Assembly (NCBI GenBank): GCA_964612085.1
Contig: CAZTCJ010000032.1
Location: 1-37,477 of the forward strand
Direction: 5' to 3'
Length of the DNA: 37,477 bases
Source of the DNA: CAZTCJ01 sp964612085
Lineage (GTDB): Bacteria > Pseudomonadota > Alphaproteobacteria > JAJFIK01
The notes under the pieces are model-generated. The model was given only the letters and a program-made list of their open reading frames with translations, searched no databases and was not told the DNA's origin. How positions within the stretch are numbered: position 1 is the first letter of the stretch; the number at the start of each line of letters is the position of its first letter. The translations under genes and the position numbers were made by a program. Below are positions 1 through 8,411 of the stretch, piece by piece.

Positions 1-50
1 GGACGCCCTGAAACCCGGATCCCGGCGCCAAGCGTTTATGGGTCCTGACC

Positions 51-1049
51 CTAGTGAATCAGCCCTTCCATGCAGGCCAGGACAAAGAGGGCCAGCAACA
101 GGGTCTGGGCGACCATGGCCAGAAGCGGGCGGGGACCCACGGCGGCCAGTTCCCTTAAAGAGGTGCGCACGCCCAAGGCCGCCACGGCGGTCAGAAGCGC
201 CCATTGTGAGACCTCGCTCACCCCCGTCTTGACCAAAACAGGCAGCAGGCCGGTGCTGTTGAGCGCCGCCAGGATCAGAAAGGCCGCCAGGAACCAGGGC
301 ACCAGGGGCGGGCGTTTCAGGCCGCTCTCTTTCGTTTGCGCCCGGAAGGCGAGACCGATGAGCAGCACTGCGGGCGTCAGGCACGCCACCCGCAACAGCT
401 TGACCACCGTGGCGGTCTCGCCCGCCTCCGGCGAGATAGTGTAGCCCGCGCCCACCACCTGGGCCACGTCGTGAATGGTGGCGCCCAGAAAGATTCCGGC
501 TTGTGTGTCCCCATAGCCGAGCAGGGCCGGGAGCAGCGGATAAGCCATCATGGCCAGTGTGCTGAGGGTGGTGACGCCGATCACCGTCAGGATGCAGTTG
601 CGTTCGGCATTCCCGTGGCGGGGCAATACGGCGGCGATAGCCAGCGCCGCGGAGGCGCCGCAGATGGCGACGGCACCGGCGGATAAAATGGCGTGATCGC
701 GGGTGAGGCCGAAGGCCCGGCCGAGCACGCCGCCGAGCAGGATGGTGATGGTCACGCCACTGACGATCAAGGCGATGGTCATCAGGCCCAGATCGGCGAT
801 CTCGCCCAGGGTGATCCGCACCCCGAGCAAGGCCACGCCGAGCCGCAGAACGGTCTTGGCGGAAAAGGCGATGCCCGGTTCCGCCTGCTCGGTCGCGGCC
901 AGCCCGTTGAAGGCCATGCCGATGAGCAGGGCGAACAGCATGGCCGGGCCGCCGTAATGCTCGGCCAGATACTGGGCGGCGAGCGCGATCACGGCGGCGA
1001 GCGCCATGCCCGGCGCTATCGTGCGTATCCATGCCGCCGCACGGCCCAT
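51..1049 (-). CDS. YeiH/UPF0324-family membrane protein (putative sulfate exporter)
   Basis: This is an integral inner-membrane protein of about 332 residues. Alternating hydrophobic stretches suggest around ten membrane segments, and the sequence resembles the YeiH family (Pfam Cons_hypoth698). Family-like segments include GPAMLFALLIGMAFN near the N terminus, LGVALLGVRITL, GAVAICGASAALA and GATIHDVAQVVGAGY in the middle. The family is annotated as putative sulfate exporters, but the substrate is poorly proven, so the function is a family inference. I chose the ATG at 1049 because an AGGG lies five bases upstream; the ATG at 1061 has no visible ribosome binding site. It lies downstream of the cyd operon on the same strand, with a 78-base gap, and could be co-transcribed with it. 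Bases 1-50 beyond its stop show no feature. Confidence 0.85.
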   Translation of the reverse strand: MGRAAAWIRTIAPGMALAAVIALAAQYLAEHYGGPAMLFALLIGMAFNGLAATEQAEPGIAFSAKTVLRLGVALLGVRITLGEIADLGLMTIALIVSGVTITILLGGVLGRAFGLTRDHAILSAGAVAICGASAALAIAAVLPRHGNAERNCILTVIGVTTLSTLAMMAYPLLPALLGYGDTQAGIFLGATIHDVAQVVGAGYTISPEAGETATVVKLLRVACLTPAVLLIGLAFRAQTKESGLKRPPLVPWFLAAFLILAALNSTGLLPVLVKTGVSEVSQWALLTAVAALGVRTSLRELAAVGPRPLLAMVAQTLLLALFVLACMEGLIH

Positions 1050-1127
1050 TCCATCCCTCATCTGTAAAATGCGATGGGGGCATCATCTCTATTTTCCACA
1101 AAAAATCAGTAATTTTTTAGGGTAAAC

Positions 1128-1283
1128 TCAAAGGCCCAGAAGCGAGCGCATGCCATAAGCCAGGCCGGCGGTGGCCGTGAGGCCGCCGCCCCACAGGACG
1201 ATGAACCATAAAAGCTTGCGGCCCAGGCAGGAGTGGGAGTCTTTCCGCCGCCCGTCCGGGTCCGGACCGTCAATGATAGGCAT
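1128..1283 (-). CDS. DUF2474-type small membrane protein, putative bd-oxidase accessory subunit
   Basis: This is a 51-residue protein with a short polar N terminus and one hydrophobic helix (LLWFIVLWGGGLTATAGLAY) followed by a short tail. A tiny single-span protein straight after cydB is typical of the DUF2474 family, found beside cyanide-insensitive-type oxidases and comparable in position to CydX of E. coli. The ATG at 1283 lies 14 bases inside the end of cydB, so translation is probably coupled. A longer reading frame opens at 1322, but its extra N terminus only overlaps cydB in another frame. The likely role, stabilising the oxidase in the inner membrane, is inferred from location and size. 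Confidence 0.72.
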   Translation of the reverse strand: MPIIDGPDPDGRRKDSHSCLGRKLLWFIVLWGGGLTATAGLAYGMRSLLGL

Positions 1284-2301
1284 CGTGCGCGCTCGCCTTG
1301 CCCCGGAACACCCAATAGACATAGCCGGTATAGATCAGGATCAGCGGCAGCAGAAAGACCACGCCCACCAGCATGAGCATGAGGGCGTTGTCGCGGGCCG
1401 CCGCGTCCCAGATGGTCACCTGGAACGGCACGATCTTCGGAAAGATCGACAGCGCCAGACCGCCGAATCCGGCGAGATAGATGAGCGTCGCCGCCAGATA
1501 GGGGCGCAGTTCCTTTCGCTCGTCCCGTGCCCAGAGAAAACACAGGGCGCAACCGAGACCCGCCAGCAGGGGCAACGGCGCCACCTTGATGAAGGTGGCG
1601 AAATCGATCTCCCGGATGGAGACGCCCCAGCGCGCCGTCACCTGGGAATCGAGGGCCAGGGTCGCCAGGCTCACCGCGCCCATGGAAACCGCCACCGCCA
1701 CCGCGAGACCGGCGGCCCAGCGCCTTGCCTTGGCCTGGAGCGCGCCTTCGGCCTTGAAGATCAGCCAGCAGGCCCCGAGCAGGGCGTAGCCCAGGCACAG
1801 GGAGATGGCGACCAGCGCGCTGAAGGGCGACAGCCAGTCGAAGGAACCGCCCGCGAAGGACCGGCCCTCGACCTCGATGCCTTTGAGGAAGCCGCCCAGC
1901 ACGAAGCCTTGCGACAAGGTGGCCATGATCGAGCCGCCCATGAAAGCGGCGGTCCAGAATTTCCGTCCCCGCCCGGACGGTCCCGCCTTGGCGCGGAACT
2001 CGAAGGCCACACCCCGGAAAATCAGGGCCGTGAGCATGAAGCCGATGGGCAGATACATGGCGGGCATAACGATGGCGTAGGCGAGCGGAAAGGCGGCGAA
2101 CAGCCCGCCACCGCCCAGCACCAGCCAGGTCTCGTTACCGTCCCAGACGGGTGCGATGGAGGCGACCATCACGTCGCGCTCTTCCTTGCTCGCGAAGGGA
2201 AAAAGAATGCCCACGCCCAGATCGAAACCATCGAGCAGGACATAGAGAAAGACGGCGGTGGCGATCAGGACGGCCCAGATCAGGGGAAGGTCGAGCTCCA
2301 T
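1270..2301 (-). CDS. cydB: Cytochrome bd-type quinol oxidase subunit II (CydB/CioB)
   Basis: Subunit II of the bd-type terminal oxidase pairs with CydA in the inner membrane to oxidise quinol and reduce oxygen to water. The protein is 343 residues, normal for the family, with about eight or nine membrane segments. Family hallmarks are the N-terminal VLLDGFDLGVGILFPF and the WDGNETWLVLGGGGLFAAFP block around residues 53-72. It follows cydA by 21 bases and overlaps the small DUF2474-type gene by 14 bases, so the three form one operon. No cydDC maturation genes are in the window. Confidence 0.96.
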   Translation of the reverse strand: MELDLPLIWAVLIATAVFLYVLLDGFDLGVGILFPFASKEERDVMVASIAPVWDGNETWLVLGGGGLFAAFPLAYAIVMPAMYLPIGFMLTALIFRGVAFEFRAKAGPSGRGRKFWTAAFMGGSIMATLSQGFVLGGFLKGIEVEGRSFAGGSFDWLSPFSALVAISLCLGYALLGACWLIFKAEGALQAKARRWAAGLAVAVAVSMGAVSLATLALDSQVTARWGVSIREIDFATFIKVAPLPLLAGLGCALCFLWARDERKELRPYLAATLIYLAGFGGLALSIFPKIVPFQVTIWDAAARDNALMLMLVGVVFLLPLILIYTGYVYWVFRGKASAHDAYH

Positions 2302-2322
2302 GATGGTTTCCTTCCGTGCGCG

Positions 2323-3708
2323 TTAACCGGTCGCCGCCGAAGCGCTGAGCGGACTGCCGGGGGCGTGGGGCCTTGTGCCTTCCTCGGGCGGACGTTCCTC
2401 GGTTTCCGGACCGCGATGCATCAGCCGCAAGATGTAAAGAGCGCCCGCCGAGAACACGATGGCGTAAACGATGATGAAAACGAGCAGGGACAGGGCCACC
2501 TGTCCGCCGGGCACCGGCGAGACCGCGTCGGCCGTGCGCAAGACGCCGTAAACCACGTAAGGCTGGCGGCCGACCTCGGCCGTGACCCAGCCCGCCAGCA
2601 CCGCGATGAAACCGGACGTGCCCATGGGCACTGCAAGGGCGTTGAACGCCCAGGCCTTGTCCAGGCGGCCCAAGGCCCACAGCGCGGTCCCCCAGAAGCC
2701 CATCACGATCATGATCATGCCGAGGCCCACCATGATGCGGAACGCCCAGAAGGTGTAGGCGACGGGCGGGCGGTCTTCTTCCGGCCATTCTTTCAGGCCC
2801 TCAAGCTCTGCATCCACGTCGCCCGCGACCACCCAACTGCCGATGGCGGGAATGCCGATCTCGAACCGGTTGCGTTCGTTCTCCTCGTCGGGCAGGGCGA
2901 ACAGGATCGTGGGCTGACGGCTTTGGGTTTCCCACCAGCCTTCCATGGCCGCGACCTTGGCAGGCTGGTACTTGTGCGCTACCACGCCGCTTTCGTGGCC
3001 GATGATGAGCTGGGCCGGGGCCATGATGACGATCAGCGAGACGGCCATGCGCCGCATGACCCGTCCTTCCTCGCTGTCCTTGTTGCGCAGGGCGAGCCAG
3101 GCACCGGCCCCCAGCACCGCGAGCGCAGTGGTCAGATAGGCGGCGGCTGTCATATGAGCGAAGCGGGTCGGGAAGGAGGGATTGAAGATCACGTCCATCC
3201 AGTCTGTGGCGATGAACAGGCCGTCTTCGATGGCATAGCCCGCCGGAGTCTGCATCCAGCTATTGGCCGACAGGATCCAGAACGCGGAAATCAGCGTACC
3301 GACGGCCACGGCGAGCGTGGAAATGAAATGGAGCGTCGGGCCGACGCGCTTCCAGCCGAACAGCATGATGCCTAGGAACGAGGCTTCGAGGAAAAAGGCC
3401 GTCAGCACTTCGTAGCCCAGAAGCGGACCCATGACCGATCCGACCTTGTCGGAGAACACGGACCAGTTGGTGCCGAACTGGTAGCTCATCACGACGCCGG
3501 AGACGACGCCCATGCCGAAGGCCAGCGCGAAGATCTTGACCCAGAACAAATAGAGGTTCTTGTAGACCGGCTTGCCGGTTCTCAGCCATTGGGCTTCGAG
3601 CACCGCCAGATAGCTGGCCAGACCGATGGTGAAGCTGGGAAAGATGATGTGAAACGCCACCGTGAATCCAAACTGAATTCGCGACAGCAGCAAGGCGTCC
3701 CAATCCAT
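2323..3708 (-). CDS. cydA: Cytochrome bd-type quinol oxidase subunit I, cyanide-insensitive (CioA) type
   Basis: This is the heme-carrying subunit of the bd-type oxidase, 461 residues against about 522 for E. coli CydA. The N terminus LLLSRIQFGFTVAFHIIFP carries His20, equivalent to the conserved heme b595 ligand region. The GHESG motif supplies the likely b558 axial ligand, and GRQPYVVYGVLRT is the signature near the second b558 ligand. The quinol-binding Q-loop after the AHKYQPAK segment is short, which is characteristic of the cyanide-insensitive CIO subgroup. The ATG at 3708 has a GAGGAG about seven bases upstream. It is the first gene of a minus-strand operon with cydB and the DUF2474-type gene. 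The upstream region holds two inverted repeats, described separately. Confidence 0.96.
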   Translation of the reverse strand: MDWDALLLSRIQFGFTVAFHIIFPSFTIGLASYLAVLEAQWLRTGKPVYKNLYLFWVKIFALAFGMGVVSGVVMSYQFGTNWSVFSDKVGSVMGPLLGYEVLTAFFLEASFLGIMLFGWKRVGPTLHFISTLAVAVGTLISAFWILSANSWMQTPAGYAIEDGLFIATDWMDVIFNPSFPTRFAHMTAAAYLTTALAVLGAGAWLALRNKDSEEGRVMRRMAVSLIVIMAPAQLIIGHESGVVAHKYQPAKVAAMEGWWETQSRQPTILFALPDEENERNRFEIGIPAIGSWVVAGDVDAELEGLKEWPEEDRPPVAYTFWAFRIMVGLGMIMIVMGFWGTALWALGRLDKAWAFNALAVPMGTSGFIAVLAGWVTAEVGRQPYVVYGVLRTADAVSPVPGGQVALSLLVFIIVYAIVFSAGALYILRLMHRGPETEERPPEEGTRPHAPGSPLSASAATG

Positions 3709-3734
3709 GGCACACTCCTCAAGAAAGGTGCCTT

Positions 3735-3757
3735 AAGCAGTACACCACAGACTGCTT
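3735..3757 (-). promoter_or_regulatory. Inverted repeat in the cydA leader
   Basis: AAGCAGT and ACTGCTT form a perfect 7-base inverted repeat with a 9-base spacer, 27-49 bases upstream of the cydA start. It could be an operator or a hairpin in the untranslated leader. The repeat is seen directly; its role is inference. Confidence 0.4.
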
Positions 3758-3833
3758 GCCACAAGGTGTCATTTCGTCCGGTCTTCGCGCCCTCTGCGAC
3801 CCCGCCACGACAGTATTGTGCTCTGCGGGCAAC

Positions 3834-3850
3834 AACTTTGTCCAAAAGTT
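3834..3850. promoter_or_regulatory. Inverted repeat AACTTT-N5-AAAGTT, possible operator
   Basis: This is a perfect 6-base inverted repeat with a 5-base spacer in the divergent region between cydA and the TonB receptor, about 125 bases upstream of cydA. It does not match an FNR/Anr box (TTGAT-N4-ATCAA). The size and symmetry fit a dimeric regulator site, but the regulator is unknown. Confidence 0.35.
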
Positions 3851-4151
3851 ACACAATATGACCGTCCCATGACTTTGTGACTCCTCGCTGAGCGCTCCTG
3901 CCCGTAGAGTTTTTTATCGCATTTCGTGCGCTATTCACTGAATACATGCGTGAAATCAACGGGTTAAAGTGGGGTAAGGCCGTAAAGGCCAAAGAAAACA
4001 AAGCTCTAGAAAAACGCAAAGAGCATCGAAACCGGGTCAACGCACCGGACACCCCGCAGCCGACCGCATGGTGAAAGACGCGGCTCCTTCCAAACGCCGA
4101 AGAGCGCGAGGCAGCCGCATGTTGAGACTGAGCAGCTCATGGGGGTTCCAC

Positions 4152-7100
4152 ATGCTCGCACGCGAATTTAACGAACGCAGCCTGCGTTCCTTGTTGCTGG
4201 CTGGCGCGGCGGCGTCGGTTCTGGCGATCACGCCTGCCATCGCGCAGGACGACGCGGAAGACGAAGACGAAATTGCCGAAGAGAACGAGCGCGTGACCGT
4301 CACCGGCTCACGGATCCGGCGCGATGCGTTCTCGTCCAGCGCCTCGCCGGTTCAGGTGATCGACGGGGAAACGGCCGCCCGGCTCGGTCTGGCCGACACC
4401 CAGTCGCTGATCGTCCAGTCGCCGGTGGTGAGCGGGACCCAGCTCGATCTGACGACCCAGACCGGGTCTCCGACGGCGGCGGTCGCGGGCGTGCCGGACA
4501 ACGGTCCGGGTGCTGCGACGGTGGCCCTGCGCGGTCTCGGCGTGGAGCGGACCCTGCTTCTGGTCAATGGCCGGCGCCTGTCGCCTTCGGGCGTGCGCGG
4601 CGCGCCGATCGCGCCCGACCTGAACCTGATCCCGGCCTCCATGATCGACTCGGTCGAGATCCTGACCGACGGCGCCTCCTCGATCTACGGCGCCGACGCC
4701 GTGGCGGGTGTGGTGAACATCCTGCTGCGGAACGATTTCGAAGGCTTCGAGGTCAACGGTTTCTACTCCCTGCCGGAAGAAGACGGCGGCGAGGAGCAGC
4801 GCTACAGCATCATCGGCGGGGCCCAGAGCGATCGCGGCGGCTTCACCATTTCGGCTGAATTCCGGGAGCGGACGGAAGTGGGCGCGGGCGACCGCGACGA
4901 CTTCACCGAAGGCTGCCGTCAGGCGATCGAGGTCAATCCGCAAGGCCGCGTCTTCAAGCGCTGCGTGGACAACCGGCCCGACAATGCCGCCCTGGTGCTC
5001 GGCCAGCCTCTGGCCGATGAATTCGGCGGCGGCACCATTTCCGGCTTCCTGATCCGCACGCCGGGCTCCTCCGATATCGGCATTCCGGGCTGGAGCACCC
5101 AGGACGTCCTGCCCGAGGGCGATCTCGGTCTGGTGGACACCTACAACCTGCAGGACGAAGAGCGCAACCGCGCGCTTCTCCAGCGGGTCCGGTCCTACTC
5201 GATCTACGGCCAAGGCTCCTACGAGATCGATTTCTACGGTCTCGATGAGGTCTATACGGAGTTTCTGTTCTCGAACCGTCAGAACGTCGATACCTTCCCG
5301 TCCGAACAGGTGTTTCCGGGTGTGCCCGGTCTGATCCCGCAGGAAGACGCCAACGGCAATCTGCTGGTGGGCGACGACGGCGCGCCGCTTCTGTTCGACA
5401 ACCCGCTGAACCCGTTCGACGTGGACGCGCTGCCTGTGAACACGTTCGCCAGCCTGCCCCAGCGCCGGGAAACCAATATCGATTATTTCCGGGCGGTTGT
5501 CGGCTTCCGGGGCGACATCAACGCGCCGTTCTTCGAGGAGCGGAACTGGGAATACGACATCTACGCGTCGTATGACCGCAGCTCCGGCTTCGTCGATCAG
5601 GCGCTGTTCTTCGAGCCCAACATCGTTCTGTCCCAGGAGACCCTGCGGCTCGACGCGGATGGTAATGTGACGTGCGGCGTGCCGCTCGACACGCTGGGCT
5701 TCGGCTTCCTGACCCCGCAGGACTGTGTGCCGGTGAATTTCTTCGCCGACAGCATCTTCTCGGTGACCGGCGGCAACAAGGATTTCGCCACCAGGGCCGA
5801 GCGGGATTTCATCACGGGCCGGGTGACGAACTTCACCGAGATCGAACAGGCCATGATTTCCGGTTTCGTGACCGGCGATCTGTTCGAGCTGCCGGCCGGC
5901 ACCGTGCCGCTCGTCTTCGGTCTTGAGTACCGGGACAACCGGATCGACACCCGTAACTCCATCTCGCGGGAAGCGGGCTTCCAGGCCTCGGAAGTGCCGG
6001 ATGTGGAAGGCCCGACGGTCGGCCGCACCTCGATCTTCGAAGTCTTCGCGGAAACCGAGATCCCGGTGATCAAGGGTGTTCCGTTCATCGAGGAATTCAC
6101 CATCACGCCGGCGGTGCGCTGGACCGAGGAAGAAAACTTCGGCTCCCAGGTCACCTGGAAAGTGGGCGCGCTCTGGAAACCGATCGACTGGTTCACCATC
6201 CGCGGTACGGCGGGCACCTCCTTCCGGGCGCCGAACCTGCGCGAGCAGTTCCTGTCCGGATCGACCGGCACGATCGGCGGCGGCAACGATCCGTGTATCG
6301 TGCCGACCGACGCCCGGGACGCCGATGGCAATTACGATCCGGCCCTGGACAACCGGGACCCGCAGATCCTGGAAAACTGTCTGCTGCAGGGCGCGGATCC
6401 GACCCAGCTCGGCATCAACGCCGTGGTCGGCATTCCGACGGTCACCAGCGGTAATCCGGACCTGCAGGCCGAGACCTCCGACAACTTCACCGTCGGCTTT
6501 GTCTTCGCCCAGCCCTGGTTCGAAAGCTTCGATCTCGACATCGCGGCCACCTACTTCAATATCGAGGTGTCCAACTCGGTCGAGGAATTCGGCGCGACGG
6601 ATATTCTGGGTGCCTGCTTCGACGAGCCGAACCTGTCGAGCCCGTTCTGTGGCCTGATCGAACGGGTGGGCAGCGCCAACCCGCAAACGAACTTCATCTC
6701 GCTGGTCGATGAATCCTTCATCAATGTCGGTACGCTGACATCCGAGGGCATCGACGTGAATGTCCGGGCGCTGGTGCCGTTCGATGTCTACGATCAGAGC
6801 TTCGACTTCTTCGTGGATGGCGCCATGACCTATCAGCTCGAAGCCATCGAGCAGATCACGGAAGATGCACGGCGCAACGATCGGGTCGGCGAGATCGGCT
6901 TCCCGGAAATCCGCATGAACGCCACGGCGGGGATCAACTGGACCAACTTCACGTTCCTGTGGCGCACACGCTTCATCGACGATTTCCAGCAGGACGACAC
7001 CGACCCCTTCCGGGTCATCGCGGACGGCGATATCGACGAAGCCTGTCCTCCGGGCGAGACCTGCCGGGATGTGGACTTCGGCGAGTCGGTCTTCTACCAC

Positions 7101-7283
7101 GACGTCTCGCTCTCCTACGACGCGGACACGTGGACGGCGACCTTCGGTATCGGCAATATCTTCAACGAAGGGCCGCCGCTGATCGACGTCTCGGAAGGTC
7201 CGAACACGTTGAATGCCGTGTCCCAGGCCGGTTACGACTTCATCGGCCGCCGCTACTTCGTGACGCTGAAGAAGAGCTTCTGA
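4152..7283 (+). CDS. TonB-dependent outer-membrane receptor (large, substrate unknown)
   Basis: This is an outer-membrane beta-barrel transporter of about 1043 residues, energised by TonB-ExbBD. From the ATG at 4152 there is a signal peptide with a hydrophobic core (LRSLLLAGAAASVLAITPAIA) ending before an acidic QDDAEDEDEI stretch. A VTVTGSRIRR motif near residue 48 then starts the plug domain, with VEILTDGASSIYGADAVAGVVNI as the typical plug end. The remainder is barrel, finishing with a terminal aromatic (LKKSF), as expected for barrel assembly. The length and N terminus resemble the large receptors abundant in Caulobacterales and sphingomonads, many of which import oligosaccharides or peptides; the substrate here cannot be assigned. 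Upstream in-frame starts exist at 4068 and 4119, but 4152 gives the best signal peptide. A strong terminator follows. Confidence 0.93.
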   Translation: MLAREFNERSLRSLLLAGAAASVLAITPAIAQDDAEDEDEIAEENERVTVTGSRIRRDAFSSSASPVQVIDGETAARLGLADTQSLIVQSPVVSGTQLDLTTQTGSPTAAVAGVPDNGPGAATVALRGLGVERTLLLVNGRRLSPSGVRGAPIAPDLNLIPASMIDSVEILTDGASSIYGADAVAGVVNILLRNDFEGFEVNGFYSLPEEDGGEEQRYSIIGGAQSDRGGFTISAEFRERTEVGAGDRDDFTEGCRQAIEVNPQGRVFKRCVDNRPDNAALVLGQPLADEFGGGTISGFLIRTPGSSDIGIPGWSTQDVLPEGDLGLVDTYNLQDEERNRALLQRVRSYSIYGQGSYEIDFYGLDEVYTEFLFSNRQNVDTFPSEQVFPGVPGLIPQEDANGNLLVGDDGAPLLFDNPLNPFDVDALPVNTFASLPQRRETNIDYFRAVVGFRGDINAPFFEERNWEYDIYASYDRSSGFVDQALFFEPNIVLSQETLRLDADGNVTCGVPLDTLGFGFLTPQDCVPVNFFADSIFSVTGGNKDFATRAERDFITGRVTNFTEIEQAMISGFVTGDLFELPAGTVPLVFGLEYRDNRIDTRNSISREAGFQASEVPDVEGPTVGRTSIFEVFAETEIPVIKGVPFIEEFTITPAVRWTEEENFGSQVTWKVGALWKPIDWFTIRGTAGTSFRAPNLREQFLSGSTGTIGGGNDPCIVPTDARDADGNYDPALDNRDPQILENCLLQGADPTQLGINAVVGIPTVTSGNPDLQAETSDNFTVGFVFAQPWFESFDLDIAATYFNIEVSNSVEEFGATDILGACFDEPNLSSPFCGLIERVGSANPQTNFISLVDESFINVGTLTSEGIDVNVRALVPFDVYDQSFDFFVDGAMTYQLEAIEQITEDARRNDRVGEIGFPEIRMNATAGINWTNFTFLWRTRFIDDFQQDDTDPFRVIADGDIDEACPPGETCRDVDFGESVFYHDVSLSYDADTWTATFGIGNIFNEGPPLIDVSEGPNTLNAVSQAGYDFIGRRYFVTLKKSF

Positions 7284-7311
7284 TCCGTCTCAGGACGGCT
7301 CTCAAGAACGG

Positions 7312-7341
7312 AAAGGGCGCCTCAGACGAGGCGCCCTTTTT
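7312..7341 (+). terminator. Intrinsic terminator after the TonB-dependent receptor
   Basis: A 9-base stem GGGCGCCTC/GAGGCGCCC (7315-7323 with 7328-7336) with a 4-base AGAC loop is followed by five T residues. It lies about 30 bases past the receptor stop codon on the plus strand. Confidence 0.92.
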
Positions 7342-7401
7342 CGTATGGCCCATTTCGTGTGACGGGAGGAGCGCCCGGGAGCGGTGCCCGTGAGACGCCC
7401 G

Positions 7402-7527
7402 TCAGCCGTTGGCGCTCAGGATCGTCTCGATAAAGGGCGGGCAATCGAGACAGCCCGCCGGGTTGACGATACCCCAAAAAGCGAGAACGCTGACGCCCAG
7501 GACGGCGAATTTCAGGCGGTTGTTCAT
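7402..7527 (-). CDS. Hypothetical 41-residue protein with hydrophobic N terminus and CxxC motif
   Basis: This small minus-strand frame begins with an ATG at 7527, preceded by AAAGG about seven bases upstream. The product begins MNNRLKFAVLGVSVLAFWGI, a short basic start followed by a hydrophobic helix, then a polar tail with the CLDCPPF segment (Cys26 and Cys29) and a TGA stop. It could be a membrane-anchored or exported microprotein in which a CxxC pair binds a metal or forms a disulfide. I do not recognise a family. The ribosome binding site, the signal-like N terminus and the absence of any competing gene support it as real. It lies between the receptor terminator and the terminator of the PEP-CTERM gene. 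Confidence 0.5.
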   Translation of the reverse strand: MNNRLKFAVLGVSVLAFWGIVNPAGCLDCPPFIETILSANG

Positions 7528-7640
7528 GGCGACCTTTCCGGAACTGTAAGAGCCGTTTCCAACTCTCACGCAAAATACCTGATATCAGACTATCAGGTCG
7601 AGGGGCGCACCGGTCACGGCTTGGTGAAGCGCAGTCATGC

Positions 7641-7668
7641 AAAAGGGCGGCCCGCTGGACCGCCCTTT
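7641..7668 (-). terminator. Intrinsic terminator of the PEP-CTERM gene
   Basis: AAAGGGCGG and CCGCCCTTT (7642-7650 with 7660-7668) form a 9-base stem with a 9-base loop. Read on the minus strand it ends in a run of four T, 26 bases after the stop of the PEP-CTERM gene. Confidence 0.8.
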
Positions 7669-7694
7669 ACCGCGCTATCTGTAAAAGCAGCCGA

Positions 7695-8336
7695 TCAGGC
7701 GATTGCTTGTGCTGTCCGGCGCTTGCGCTGAAGCTGCAGGCCGACCAGGCCGAACCCAAGGATCATCATGATCCAGGTGGAGGGTTCAGGAATCAAGCTG
7801 ACCTTCACATTGTCGATCACAATGCCGATGTTATCGGCCGAATTGGTTTGGCTGAAGCTCAGGAAATAATCCTGCGTGCTCGTGGCTGTGAAGGTGCGGG
7901 TGATCGTGGTGAAATCTTCCACCGTTCCGCTGATCGGCCCGAAAGCTTCAAAGAACAGGCCGTCGCTGACGGCGACTTCGAAATTGTCCGAAGTGCTGTT
8001 GCGCTGGTTGCCGCTGAACTCGAAGACCAGCTCATAGGTGCGGCCCGATTCCAGGCCGAGGGCCGTTGAAGTGATTTCAGATGCGGGGCTGCCGGATGCG
8101 CCCGTGCCATCCAGATCGAGGCAGCGGGTCGAACCGCCCGCGCAGGTGATGGAGAAGGTGCCGCTTGCCACGACATCGACCGAGCCGCTGTCGATGGTGA
8201 ATTGCGACAGGGCGGCGGCGGGCACGCCGACCGCTTCACCTTCAAAGGTTTCTTCAAAAATCGTAATAGCCTGGGCCCCGGAAGCGCCAAAGCACAGTGC
8301 GCTGAAAGCAAAGCCGGCAATCAATTTCTTGAACAT
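7695..8336 (-). CDS. PEPxxWA-CTERM sorting-domain protein
   Basis: This is a predicted exported protein of 213 residues. The start MFKKLIAGFAFSALCFGASG gives a signal peptide, probably cleaved after AQA. The mature part is rich in Ser, Thr, Gly and Asp and looks like a beta-sandwich (segments FEETFEG, YELVFEFSGN and IGIVIDNVKVSL). The C terminus has the tripartite sorting signal: PEPSTW, a hydrophobic helix (IMMILGFGLVGLQL) and a basic tail (QRKRR). Such proteins are processed by an exosortase and sent to the cell surface or exopolysaccharide matrix; no exosortase gene is in the window. The ATG at 8336 has an AGGA eight bases upstream; in-frame starts at 8351 and 8429 lack one. The specific function is unknown. 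Confidence 0.88.
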   Translation of the reverse strand: MFKKLIAGFAFSALCFGASGAQAITIFEETFEGEAVGVPAAALSQFTIDSGSVDVVASGTFSITCAGGSTRCLDLDGTGASGSPASEITSTALGLESGRTYELVFEFSGNQRNSTSDNFEVAVSDGLFFEAFGPISGTVEDFTTITRTFTATSTQDYFLSFSQTNSADNIGIVIDNVKVSLIPEPSTWIMMILGFGLVGLQLQRKRRTAQAIA

Positions 8337-8411
8337 CGGTACGGTCCTCATGAAAGTCGTCAAAGTTATCCCCATAGAAAGCCAAGCATTCACAACGGCG
8401 AATATCCAGCA

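Larger units (their letters stand above)
3709..4151. other. Divergent intergenic region between cydA and a TonB-dependent receptor
   Basis: This stretch of 443 bases separates the minus-strand cyd operon from the plus-strand receptor gene and must hold both promoters. No convincing reading frame or RNA gene was seen, apart from possible upstream starts of the receptor at 4068 and 4119. It is less GC-rich than its surroundings. It contains inverted repeats at 3735-3757 and 3834-3850, and two ATGAC motifs exactly 11 bases apart (3858 and 3869). No strong -35/-10 pair could be assigned by eye. Confidence 0.6.

Noticed and set aside
1171..3375. 734-codon open frame on the plus strand opposite cydAB
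   Set aside because: It mirrors two well-supported oxidase genes and its protein is a low-complexity His/Gln/Gly/Arg composition without a recognisable domain.
4308..7100. 930-codon open frame on the minus strand opposite the large TonB receptor
   Set aside because: It is antisense to a clear receptor gene, is rich in Arg, His, Asp and Gly with no domain pattern, and follows from the high GC content at third codon positions.
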